Below, piece by piece: positions 16,172 through 27,782 of a DNA stretch of 40,484 nucleotides. This DNA is from Pseudonocardiales bacterium (GTDB lineage: Bacteria; Actinomycetota; Actinomycetes; Mycobacteriales; Pseudonocardiaceae), in the NCBI GenBank assembly GCA_019247305.1, contig JAFAPC010000063.1:1-40484 (forward strand). Direction: 5' to 3'. The notes below the pieces were generated by a model that saw nothing but the letters and a program-made list of their open reading frames with translations, was not told where the DNA came from and made no database searches. The stretch's first letter is position 1. Each line of letters starts with the position of its first letter. Both the position numbers and the translations under genes were made by a program.

Positions 16172-17248
16172 ATGCGGACAAGCCGGGACGGTTGGTGGTT
16201 ACTGATCACCGTGCTGCTGGCGGTGGCGCTCTTCGGCGCGGTCACCACCCTACTGCTCGTGCTGGATCCGGCGACCTCAAAGTCTGAGGCTATTCGCACC
16301 GGGGGACTGGTCTCGGCGGCGATCGTCGCCCTATACGCCCTGTGGCTGAACGACTGCCGGCGGCGGGTGGAGGAATCTCGTCACGAGCTGGAGCGGCGGA
16401 GCAACGAGCAGGATCGGGAGCGGGTGGCTGATGAGCGGTTCGCCCGTGCGGTGGAGCTCTTGGGGCACGAGGCCGACCAGGTCCGAGTCGGTGCCCTGCA
16501 CGCGTTGGCTGGTCTGGCCCGCAGCCGGCCCTCCTACCGCCAGACAGTGCTCGACGTGGTCTGCTCCTACCTGCGCCGCCCCTTTGACCACCCGGACTAC
16601 GGGCAAGCCCGGACCGGTGAACCTCGGCGGTGGGAACCCGCTGAGACGCGGGAGGCCGACCGGGAGAAGCAGGTGCGGCTGACCGCGCAGCGGGTGATCA
16701 GTGAGCTGGTGCCCGACCGCCGCCAGGACCACAGCACGCCCCCCGATCTGGACCTCACCGGCGCGCTGCTGGACTACATCGACCTGTCCGGCAAGGTCAT
16801 CGGCCAGCTCGTGCTGCGGGATGCGCAGCTGTATGGCACCACCCGGTTGGGTGCGACGGAGATCAGCGGCGACGCGTGGTTCACCCGTGCCGTGTGCTAC
16901 GGCAGGGCGGACGGTGACCATGTAGTGATTCGCGGCCGGAGCAGCTTTGCCCACCTGATCGCGCACGAGCGGGTGTCGTTCGAGGGTGCCCACTTCCAGC
17001 AGGGTGCGGTGTTCTTGTCCGCGGAGTTCCGTGGGTCGGTGAGCTTGGCGGACAGCATGTTCGCTAAGTCCGTGGATTTACGCCGCGCGGTATTTCTCAG
17101 CGACCTTGACTTCCGCTGCCAGCTGCCGTACCCGGTTCGCCCCGGTACCGGTGGGATGACCGTGAACACTGGTGCTGAGGTCCGCCTTCCCGACGGCTGG
17201 CGAGTGCACCCCGACGGACGGATCGGGCGAATCGACGCCCCGGAATAG
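16172..17248 (+). CDS. Membrane-anchored pentapeptide-repeat-like protein
   Basis: 358 residues. Two N-terminal hydrophobic segments (about 8-31 and 45-59) are followed by a charged helical stretch (RRVEESRHELERRSNEQDRE) and a conserved-looking RFARAVELLGHEADQVRVG then ALHALAGLARS segment found in actinobacterial pentapeptide-repeat membrane proteins. From ~190 the chain has an irregular five-residue pattern (LDLTGALLDYIDLSG, FEGAHFQQGAVFLSAEFRG, VSLADSMFAKSVDLRRAVFL) typical of a right-handed beta-helix. Function in this group is not known. It starts 13 bp after the hydrolase stop, so the two are likely cotranscribed. Confidence 0.8.
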   Translation: MRTSRDGWWLLITVLLAVALFGAVTTLLLVLDPATSKSEAIRTGGLVSAAIVALYALWLNDCRRRVEESRHELERRSNEQDRERVADERFARAVELLGHEADQVRVGALHALAGLARSRPSYRQTVLDVVCSYLRRPFDHPDYGQARTGEPRRWEPAETREADREKQVRLTAQRVISELVPDRRQDHSTPPDLDLTGALLDYIDLSGKVIGQLVLRDAQLYGTTRLGATEISGDAWFTRAVCYGRADGDHVVIRGRSSFAHLIAHERVSFEGAHFQQGAVFLSAEFRGSVSLADSMFAKSVDLRRAVFLSDLDFRCQLPYPVRPGTGGMTVNTGAEVRLPDGWRVHPDGRIGRIDAPE

Positions 17249-17322
17249 TGCACCAGAATAGTGCCTCAGAATAGGTTCGCTGGGAACATCAGCACATCCG
17301 CACGGGACAGCGTCGTTCCCAG

Positions 17323-17526
17323 TCACCACAGCCACTCCGTCAACATATCGCGCAGGATAATGGCGCTGTCCTCCTCGAGGGAGATGACGCAGCCGTCGGT
17401 GATCTGGGGATCGAGCACAATCTCCCCACCCTGCTTGCTCACCACCAGTTTGGTGATACTCACCGGACCCCGGTGTAACTGATACGTTGCATGGATCTCC
17501 TTGCGGCTGCTGCTTGGCCCTGTCAT
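17323..17526 (-). CDS. Small conserved protein, paralogue of the gene at 2577-2813
   Basis: 67 residues, ATG start. The segment GGEIVLDPQITDGCVIS then LEEDSAIILRDMLTEWLW matches the order and most hydrophobic positions of the 78-residue protein at 2577. It faces the HTH-PLD regulator gene at 17696 on the opposite strand. In both places a member of this small family is next to an HTH regulator, which suggests a functional link. No known activity. Confidence 0.7.
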   Translation of the reverse strand: MTGPSSSRKEIHATYQLHRGPVSITKLVVSKQGGEIVLDPQITDGCVISLEEDSAIILRDMLTEWLW

Positions 17527-17695
17527 GAATTCGTACTACCTTTCTCGGTCCCGATGTCACGGGTAACGTGTAGTCACTGCCGCTTGACGTCATCCATATT
17601 CGGCACGTGAACAGGACGGGAGCACCGCAGTGCGGGACATCTCCAGACGTCCGGGGTACGCTCAGACGTCCTTACTCGTCCCACCCGGGGGTGTC

Positions 17696-18439
17696 ATGCC
17701 GAACGAGCGGCTACGCGATGCGCTAGGTCGCCATGGGTTAGACCTTGCGCAAGTCGCGAGCGCAACCGGCGTCGATCCCAAGACCGTGGAACGCTGGATC
17801 TCCAAGGGACGCCTGCCCTACCCGAAGCACCGCCGCGCCATCGCCGCCCTGGTGCGTGAGACGGAGAATTACCTCTGGCCGGACGCGATCACGCCCGAGC
17901 GGAAAGCCGAGATCGGCGGTTCTGAGGTCGTGCACGTTTACCCGCATCGTCACTCAGTGCCCAACGAGCTGTGGACCCGCTTGCTGAGCCAGGCCACAGC
18001 GCACGTGGAGATTTTGGCGTACTCGGGCATGTTCCTGACCGATGACCCGACCCTGATCAAGTGGCTGCGCACGAAAGCCGAAAGCGGAACAAAGATCCGC
18101 TTGCTGTTAGGTGATCCAGCCAGCCCCGAAGTAGCCCGTCGAAGTCTGGAAGAGGGCATCGGTAAGGGAACAATTGCCGCCAAGGTACGCAACGCGCTCG
18201 CCTTCTACCGACCGCTTGACGGCATCCCGGGCATCGAGATTCGGTGCCACGGCACTACCCTCTACAATAGCATTTATCGCTTCGACGAGGAGATGCTCGT
18301 CAATACGCACGTGTACGGCCTCATGGCTGCTCACGCACCGCTGCTGCACCTGCGTCAACTCTCCGGCGGCGACCTGTTCGAGACCTACTCCGAGAGCTTC
18401 GAGAACGTCTGGAACACCGCCCTGCCGCCCAGATGGTAA
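17696..18439 (+). CDS. HTH regulator fused to a phospholipase D-like domain
   Basis: About 247 residues from ATG 17696. Residues 1-60 are an XRE-like HTH (LAQVASATGVDPKTVERWIS). Residues ~95-240 resemble the N-terminal PLD/nuclease-like fold seen in actinobacterial transcription factors: HVEILAYSGMFLTDDPT, then TKIRLLLGDPASPEV and a C-terminal FETYSESFENVWNTA. The catalytic HxKxxxxD motif of active PLD enzymes is not apparent, so the domain is likely a sensor. The Nudix gene starts 9 bp downstream, a nearly fixed pairing that points to a nucleotide-related signal. A GTG at 17691 and the upstream in-frame start at 17630 are alternatives. Confidence 0.8.
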   Translation: MPNERLRDALGRHGLDLAQVASATGVDPKTVERWISKGRLPYPKHRRAIAALVRETENYLWPDAITPERKAEIGGSEVVHVYPHRHSVPNELWTRLLSQATAHVEILAYSGMFLTDDPTLIKWLRTKAESGTKIRLLLGDPASPEVARRSLEEGIGKGTIAAKVRNALAFYRPLDGIPGIEIRCHGTTLYNSIYRFDEEMLVNTHVYGLMAAHAPLLHLRQLSGGDLFETYSESFENVWNTALPPRW

Positions 18440-18448
18440 AATAAAATC

Positions 18449-18922
18449 ATGCCAGGTCGCATCGACTACTACCACGATCCGGACGCACCCCCAGCGAACA
18501 GCATCGTGGTCGCTGTCACCGCCTTTATTCTGGACGAGTCCGGTCACCTGCTCATGATCCGACGCACTGACAATGACCTCTACGCTATTCCCGGAGGCGC
18601 GCAAGAAGTCGGCGAGACCATTTCCCAGACCGTCGTCCGCGAGGTCAGCGAAGAAACCGGGATCCTGGTCGAGGTCACCGGATTTATCGGCGTGTACTCA
18701 GATCCTCAGCACGTCATCGCGTTCGCCGACGGTGAGGTACGGCAAGAGTTCTCCCTCTGTTTTCGCGCCCGCCCCGTCCGGGGCGAATTACGCACGAGCA
18801 GCGAGAGCAAAGAAGTCCTGTGGGTGGAGCCGGCCAGGCTCGATGACCTGACCATCCACCCGTCCATCAGGTTACGAATCCACCATGGATTCGAGCATCG
18901 CGCCACGCCGTTCTATGCCTGA
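18449..18922 (+). CDS. Nudix hydrolase
   Basis: 157 residues. The Nudix box is complete at residues 49-71: GGAQEVGETISQ, then REVSEETGI with the catalytic RExxEE. The fold edges (VVAVTAFILDESGHLLMIRR and the C-terminal VLWVEPARL) also fit. Such enzymes hydrolyse nucleoside diphosphates linked to another group; the substrate cannot be read from sequence. It is cotranscribed with the HTH-PLD regulator (9-bp gap), and its 3' end overlaps that of the convergent HD-domain gene by 10 bp. Confidence 0.92.
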   Translation: MPGRIDYYHDPDAPPANSIVVAVTAFILDESGHLLMIRRTDNDLYAIPGGAQEVGETISQTVVREVSEETGILVEVTGFIGVYSDPQHVIAFADGEVRQEFSLCFRARPVRGELRTSSESKEVLWVEPARLDDLTIHPSIRLRIHHGFEHRATPFYA

Positions 18923-19476
18923 ACGATACCCACCACGTCGAGCCGACGCTCCGTACGCTCTGCCGCCGCACTGAGATCCCGCCACGCCCGCCGAATGGAA
19001 CGCGACACAAGATCGTCCGGGCCATAGCGACTCTGGATCTCCATCACCCGGTCGGCCACCGTCGTCTCGGCACCGTCAGGCGTTGTGGTCAGGTCAGTCC
19101 ACCACAACGCGTCCCGAACCGGAGTCTTCTCATCCGCAAACTCGGCCAGCTCTCCAGACAGCCCCCGCAGCTTCGCTTCCACCTTCGCACACGAATGATG
19201 CGCAACCAGATTCACCAACCGATCAGGACCGCCAACTCCCCGCAGATACCGGGCACCATCAAGCGCGTGACACCCAGTACGGGCCAGATCAGGCGCATAC
19301 CCAATATCGTGCAGCAACGCTGCCCCTATCAGCAGTTCACCGTCATCAACCGAAAACAGCGGCGCCGCCACCCACGCCCCCCGACCCACCCCCTGCACAT
19401 GAGCCCACCGACGCGGCAACACCCCCGCCAACTTCCCACTCGCCAGTCTGGCCGCCCACGCTACGAGATCACCCAT
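18913..19476 (-). CDS. HD-domain phosphohydrolase-like protein
   Basis: 187 residues from ATG 19476. Metal-binding HD-domain residues are in order: H26 in RRWAHVQGV, H56-D57 in ALLHDIGYAP, H70 and H93/H94 in LVAHHS. The spacing fits an HD phosphohydrolase acting on nucleotides or related phosphates. It converges on the Nudix gene with overlapping stops, so the locus holds a regulator, a Nudix enzyme and an HD enzyme with plausible related substrates. It lies 19 bp after mscL on the same strand and may be the last gene of the long leftward transcript. Confidence 0.85.
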   Translation of the reverse strand: MGDLVAWAARLASGKLAGVLPRRWAHVQGVGRGAWVAAPLFSVDDGELLIGAALLHDIGYAPDLARTGCHALDGARYLRGVGGPDRLVNLVAHHSCAKVEAKLRGLSGELAEFADEKTPVRDALWWTDLTTTPDGAETTVADRVMEIQSRYGPDDLVSRSIRRAWRDLSAAAERTERRLDVVGIVQA

Positions 19477-19495
19477 ACATCCATAGTAGTAGCAA

Positions 19496-19996
19496 TCAAG
19501 TGATGATTTTGTTCCGGGAGGTGATGATCTCCTCGTCGGCCGGATCGAGTATGACTGGGTGGAGGTCGACGCCGCACCATTTACACTTGAGGGCGCGGAC
19601 TGACACACTTTCTTTGCAGTGGGTACAGTGCCGGGTGCCTCGGGTGCCTCCTCCGCCAGTGAAGTTACCGAGGCCGGCTTTACCCAGCAGCTTCACAAGC
19701 ATGAACAAGACGGAGGCAAGCAGGAGGAAGTTGAGAAGTTCGGTGAGGAACGAGCCGTAGCGGACGGGGCCGATGGCAAGGTTTCTGAAATCCGGTTTGC
19801 CGAAGACCGCGGCGATGCCCTGCATGATGACATCGCCAGCAAGGCTGTCCACTAGTTTGGAGAATGCTGTACCAACGATGAATCCGAGCGCAAGGTCAAA
19901 CATGTTCCCGCTGAGGGCGAATGACTTAAATTCCAGCCAGATCGCCCTCAGTGCGGTGAGCAGCTCTTCGGATATGGATGTTTTGTGGTTGCCCAC
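19496..19996 (-). CDS. mscL: Large-conductance mechanosensitive channel MscL with zinc-ribbon tail
   Basis: Releases solutes under osmotic downshock. 166 residues: a first transmembrane helix in NMFDLALGFIVGTAFSKLVD, a periplasmic loop and a second helix in FLTELLNFLLLASVLFMLVK are standard for MscL. Unlike the usual ~130-150-residue protein, the C-terminus carries two CxxC pairs (C124/C127 and C138/C141: HCTHCKES and LKCKWCGVDL), a probable zinc ribbon in the cytoplasm. GTG start with gaggag 8 bp before. Stop and start distances of 18 bp to the DUF4239 gene suggest one operon. Confidence 0.92.
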   Translation of the reverse strand: MGNHKTSISEELLTALRAIWLEFKSFALSGNMFDLALGFIVGTAFSKLVDSLAGDVIMQGIAAVFGKPDFRNLAIGPVRYGSFLTELLNFLLLASVLFMLVKLLGKAGLGNFTGGGGTRGTRHCTHCKESVSVRALKCKWCGVDLHPVILDPADEEIITSRNKIIT

Positions 19997-20014
19997 TGCA
20001 CACTCCTCGCGCTA

Positions 20015-20812
20015 TCAGCGGATCTGCGGGATCACAATATCGTGGATTGTTCCGAACGCATCAGGCGAGATACTAAATTCGCCGAGAAAAGGATGATCCA
20101 AACTAGCGGTCAAAAACAGCATCAAGCTGAGGAAAATGGCGAAAATCCCGGAGAGTACCAGATGGGCTGCCAATTTTTTCACGCCGAGCATGGCAATGAG
20201 GGCGAGGTTGATAACTGCACCGACGATGAGCACGAACCAGAGTGTGCGAGGAAGACTCGAGGTCATCTTATTCAGCCGCTGGTTTCGGTCGTCGATAAAA
20301 TTAGCGAACTGATGAAAAGTTTCGTTGTCCAGCGCCGCCCCGGCGAAGCTGGTGGGCGCGAACGAAGCGATCTCGTTCTGTATTTTCGTGGCGACCGGCG
20401 TAGCGAAGGCTAGTAATTTTCCGTGGTGGGCCGACGGGAACTCTTGGTTGATCACTACCTCGATGTAGTGGGAGATATCCGCCCGTAGCTCGGACCGCTG
20501 TGGCTCCGGAAAGTTCGAGACGTCCCGATACAGCACACCTGCCGCATTGGCTTCGCGAGACACTGCGTCATCAGCATTAGAATAGTTGGTATAGGCGCCC
20601 ACGGCGATCAGGCCTAGCAGCAGGCCGTAGAACAGGCCAGTGCCAGCGACTAAGATATCAATGATACCGTTGCGGCTTTCATGATCATCCTTGAACCACC
20701 GCTCCATCAGGGGTCTGAGCAGCCGTATCAAACCCCAACAGATGCCGAGTGCAACTCCAGTAAACAGGAGCAGTGTTTGCCAATTAGGCAAACTATAAAT
20801 CCACTTGGGCAT
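20015..20812 (-). CDS. DUF4239-type membrane protein
   Basis: 265 residues. Two N-terminal transmembrane segments (~13-33 and ~50-72), a soluble helical middle of ~110 residues, and two C-terminal membrane segments (WFVLIVGAVINLALIAMLG and LVLSGIFAIFLSLMLFLTA) give the DUF4239 topology. The soluble part contains SREANAAGVLYRDVSNFPEP, characteristic of this family. Its function is unknown. It starts 45 bp after the prenyl synthase of the encapsulin operon and leads into mscL. Confidence 0.8.
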   Translation of the reverse strand: MPKWIYSLPNWQTLLLFTGVALGICWGLIRLLRPLMERWFKDDHESRNGIIDILVAGTGLFYGLLLGLIAVGAYTNYSNADDAVSREANAAGVLYRDVSNFPEPQRSELRADISHYIEVVINQEFPSAHHGKLLAFATPVATKIQNEIASFAPTSFAGAALDNETFHQFANFIDDRNQRLNKMTSSLPRTLWFVLIVGAVINLALIAMLGVKKLAAHLVLSGIFAIFLSLMLFLTASLDHPFLGEFSISPDAFGTIHDIVIPQIR

Positions 20813-20857
20813 GCGATCAAATCTTTCTTTGCAGTCGAGGATTGAGTGTTTCGGAGC

Positions 20858-21913
20858 TCAGTGGTCTCGGTGCGTGGCCAGCCGGGCGAGCGCACCCAGC
20901 TCCTGGGCGGCTTGCGCGGTCGGGCTGGCCGAGGCCAAATCACGCATCGCCTGGGTCAGCAGGTCGTCGACCTGGGTCTGGCTCCAGGCGCGCCCGCCCG
21001 CGACGTCGATCAGCTCCGCAGCACGGACCACGTCGCTACCGGATAGCGACTGATCACGGTGGTAAAGCGCGGCCAGTTCTCGTCCAGCCGGAGTATCTGA
21101 AGTCAAGGCGGCCACCACCGGGAGGGACTTCTTCCGGCTGTGCAGGTCCGAATAAACCGGCTTACCGGTCAGCGCCGGGTCTCCCCAAATACCCAGCAGG
21201 TCATCCACATGCTGAAACGCCAAGCCCACGTGCGCGCCGAAGTCGTGAAAATGCGCAACGTGGTCCGGGCTGCCACCTCCGAAGCAGGCGCCTACCGCGC
21301 AGGCGCATCCCATCAGAGCACCCGTCTTTCCTTGGGCCATCCGCAGGCATTCGGCCAACTCGACCTGGGCGCGCTGCTCGAAGGCCAAATCCGCGCTCTG
21401 GCCCTCCACCAAATCCTGCACCGCCGCGCTGAGCATCCGGATTCCCTCCGTCGCGGCCGGGTTCCCGCTAGCGGCGAGCACGTCCAAAGCCAACGTCAGC
21501 AACGCATCCCCGGCCAGGATCGCCGCATTGACCCCGAACACGCTCCACGCCGTGGGCCGGTGGCGGCGGGTGAGGTCAGCGTCCATCACGTCGTCGTGCA
21601 GCAGCGAAAAGTTGTGCACCAGCTCTACTGCGACCGCCGCCGACACCGCTGCGGCCGGCGCACCGCTCACGGCCTGGGCGCTCAGCAGGACCAGCGCGGG
21701 TCGGATCGCTTTGCCCCCCTTTGCGGTACCGTTCGGGGCCGATTCCGGCTGGCTCTGTTCATCCCACCAACCGAAGTGGTAGCCGGCGATGCGCCGCATC
21801 GCCGACGGCAGCGTGTCGACCGCCGCGCGTAGGGCGGGCTCGAGGATGGTGCGGCTCCACGCGAGCACCTCGAGCGCCGACCGGCCCTCAATCCTCACAT
21901 CGATGGCGGTCAT
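20858..21913 (-). CDS. Polyprenyl (short-chain isoprenyl) diphosphate synthase of the encapsulin operon
   Basis: Condenses isopentenyl diphosphate with allylic diphosphates; farnesyl diphosphate would be the substrate of the geosmin synthase upstream, although product length cannot be read with certainty. 351 residues. GGKAIRP at 66-72, first aspartate-rich motif DDVMD at 107-111, GKTGAL at 195-200, and second motif DDLLGIWGD at 237-245 are all intact. ATG 21913 has ggagg upstream; the frame is open further but runs back into shell A. It begins 16 bp after the shell A stop. Prenyl synthases of this type are known neighbours or cargo of family 2B encapsulins. No obvious long disordered N-terminal extension is present, so encapsulation is inferred. 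Confidence 0.92.
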   Translation of the reverse strand: MTAIDVRIEGRSALEVLAWSRTILEPALRAAVDTLPSAMRRIAGYHFGWWDEQSQPESAPNGTAKGGKAIRPALVLLSAQAVSGAPAAAVSAAVAVELVHNFSLLHDDVMDADLTRRHRPTAWSVFGVNAAILAGDALLTLALDVLAASGNPAATEGIRMLSAAVQDLVEGQSADLAFEQRAQVELAECLRMAQGKTGALMGCACAVGACFGGGSPDHVAHFHDFGAHVGLAFQHVDDLLGIWGDPALTGKPVYSDLHSRKKSLPVVAALTSDTPAGRELAALYHRDQSLSGSDVVRAAELIDVAGGRAWSQTQVDDLLTQAMRDLASASPTAQAAQELGALARLATHRDH

Positions 21914-21929
21914 AGCCCTGATTCCTCCC

Positions 21930-23366
21930 CTAACGGCCGATTTCGACGTTGTCCAGGATGCCGAGCGCATTGGGCACCAGGACTGCCGCCGAGTAGTAAG
22001 TGCTGACCAAATACTCAAGGATTCCTTTGTCGTTGATGCCCATGAAGCGGGCGCTGAGCCCCGGCTGGACTTCGTCAGGGATGCCGGTCTGGCGCAGGCC
22101 AATCACACCGTCGTCGTCCATACCGGTGCGGGCCACGAGGATCGAGCTGGTGCGGGTTGCGGTAATGGGAATCTTGTCGCAGGGCAAAATTGGTACGCCG
22201 CGCCAGCCGGGTATCGCGGCGCCGTCGACGTCGACGTGCTGCGGGTAGACGCCCCGGCGGTTACATTCTCGACCAAACGCGGCGATCGTGCGGGGATGGG
22301 CCAGGAAGAACCTGGACTTCCGCCGGCGGCACAGCAGTTCGTCGAGGTCATCGGGAGTGGGGGGGCCGGTTCGAGTATTGATGCGTTGTTTGCGGTCGAC
22401 GTTGTGCAACAGCCCGAAATCCCGGTTGTTAATCAGCTCGTGTTCTTGGCGTTCCCGCAGCGCCTCGATGGTCAACCGCAACTGCTGTTCGACCTGGTTC
22501 ATCGGATTGTTGTACAGATCCGCTACCCGAGTATGCACTCGCAGCACAGTCTGCGCCAGGCTGAGCTCATACTCCCGGGGGGTGGCCGCGTAATCGACAA
22601 ATGTCCCCGCCAACTCCGAGTCCTGCTCATGGCCCGCGCTCAGGTCGATAGCGGCTTCACCGTGTTTGTTCTGCGGTTGGCCGGCCTGGGCCCGGAACGC
22701 CTCGACGTGCGCCTGCAACGCCTCGGACCTTCCAAGGATCTCCTTCAGCGCCTGCCGGGGGGCTGCCAGCACGGTGCACGGGGTCACCGCCGTGACGCTG
22801 AAGCCCCAGCTATCGTGGGACTCCACCAACTCCCGGTCACCGAAATAGTCCCCGTCGGCCAGCACAGCCAGCACGGTCGGCTCGCCATACTTCCCTGGAC
22901 CGATCTTGTTAAGTTTGCCATGCGCAATAAGAAAGACGCGATCAGCTGGTTGTCCTGTCTCCACCAGCGTGGTACCGGACTCCACGTCCCGCTGCTCGAA
23001 CCGATCGGCCAGCGCGCGCAGGACCTCAGGGTCATCGAAATCTCGCAGCATCGGCAACTCGCACAGTTCGTCGGGAATGACCCGCACCGCAGGACCCGTT
23101 GTGTCGAACGTCATCCGTCCGTCACCCACCGCATAACTCAGCCGACGGTTCACCCGGAAAACCCCACCGGAGACCTCGACCCACGGCAAGACCCGCAGCA
23201 GCCATCGTGGCGTAATCGCCTGCATCTGCGGCACGGACTTCGTCGTCGCCGACAACGTACGCGCAGCTTCCGTAGCCAAACTCAGCTGCGACGCCGCACC
23301 ATTCTGCGGCCCTTGACCATTCACGCTCGGCTCCAACCGTACCAACTCAGTCACACCACGCACCAC
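21930..23366 (-). CDS. Family 2B encapsulin shell protein A
   Basis: A 478-residue shell protein of an HK97-fold protein nanocompartment, with an embedded cyclic-nucleotide-binding-like domain. Residues 25-90 form the N-terminal part ([36 protein letters not shown]); ~105-225 is the CNB-like beta-roll ([30 protein letters not shown]); ~255-478 is the rest of the encapsulin fold ([51 protein letters not shown]). The Arg-x-Ala-Thr/Ser phosphate-binding signature of true cAMP receptors is absent. Residues 346-352 (CRRRKSR) replace a conserved LLxxVWKxP-type stretch seen in shell B, probably through two compensating indels at 22311-22331. GTG 23366 is the longest start; GTG 23351 is possible. It lies 32 bp after the geosmin synthase stop. 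Confidence 0.93.
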   Translation of the reverse strand: MVRGVTELVRLEPSVNGQGPQNGAASQLSLATEAARTLSATTKSVPQMQAITPRWLLRVLPWVEVSGGVFRVNRRLSYAVGDGRMTFDTTGPAVRVIPDELCELPMLRDFDDPEVLRALADRFEQRDVESGTTLVETGQPADRVFLIAHGKLNKIGPGKYGEPTVLAVLADGDYFGDRELVESHDSWGFSVTAVTPCTVLAAPRQALKEILGRSEALQAHVEAFRAQAGQPQNKHGEAAIDLSAGHEQDSELAGTFVDYAATPREYELSLAQTVLRVHTRVADLYNNPMNQVEQQLRLTIEALRERQEHELINNRDFGLLHNVDRKQRINTRTGPPTPDDLDELLCRRRKSRFFLAHPRTIAAFGRECNRRGVYPQHVDVDGAAIPGWRGVPILPCDKIPITATRTSSILVARTGMDDDGVIGLRQTGIPDEVQPGLSARFMGINDKGILEYLVSTYYSAAVLVPNALGILDNVEIGR

Positions 23367-23398
23367 CCATCACTTATGTACAGAAGGTCGGCAGACAT

Positions 23399-25681
<2,283 letters not shown>

Positions 25682-25713
25682 TCAACCTTTCCGATGTCCT
25701 CCGGCTCGCTTCC

Positions 25714-27129
<1,416 letters not shown>

Positions 27130-27782
27130 CGCCAATCTCTATCCGTACCGACAGGGAAAACACGTGGAGAGGAAAACAGAAAGACAAGACGATGTCCCAC
27201 GTTCAAGAGCCGTGTCCACCGATGAAAGAATAGCTATTCACATCGTCGGCTACTCACGCCACCGCGATGGAGGTACCTGTTCCGTTAGGAGGCCGCCTCA
27301 GCAGATAGCCTGGGCCACGAGCAGCGAGCCGGACTGACCAACCGGCACCGCGAAGCAACTCCTTAATATCCGCAGCGCGCAAGGTGATTGCGGTGGGCAA
27401 CGGTACGCACAACTACCGTACCCAGACCCAGCGACAGTGGCCCATTATACTCACTGACAGATGTTCAATAACAAAATCCGAATGCGCGAACCAGCTCCCC
27501 CGGTCTAGCCGGTAGTGCACCCATCTGTCTGACCTCAACCCCCGCTCGAAGTATCTCGTCTAGCGGTCACGGAGGGTAGCGAGAGACAACGCGCACTGTC
27601 AACTTGCTGGCCGCCCGCGCCCGGCATCACGTCCGCTCGGGATGCGCGGCAACGCCTCCACCAGGCCCAGCCGCACCGTCGCCACCGTCTCGGGCACGTC
27701 CCCAGCGGCCAGTCGGAAGCACCGCACTGACTCGTCCCCGCGCCCAGCCCCCACCCGCCAGGACTCCAACTCCCGGATCCCG
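27130..27782. other. Gene-free region upstream of the encapsulin operon
   Basis: This must contain the promoter of the leftward encapsulin/geosmin operon. A 12-bp palindrome at 27228-27239 is the only clear site. The 27600-27780 part has a minus-strand frame ending RLGLVEALPRIPSGRDAGRG that reads a little like coding sequence but has no supported start; I do not call it a gene. Confidence 0.5.
27228..27239. promoter_or_regulatory. Candidate operator upstream of the encapsulin operon
   Basis: gaatagctattc is a perfect 12-bp palindrome about 95 bp upstream of the first shell gene. On the operon strand it reads tgtgaatagctattctttca, of which the tgtga half resembles a CRP/FNR-type half site while the other half does not. 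AT-rich relative to its surroundings. Confidence 0.4.

Noticed and set aside
21140..21832. 230-codon plus-strand frame
   Set aside because: Antisense to the prenyl diphosphate synthase with both aspartate-rich motifs.
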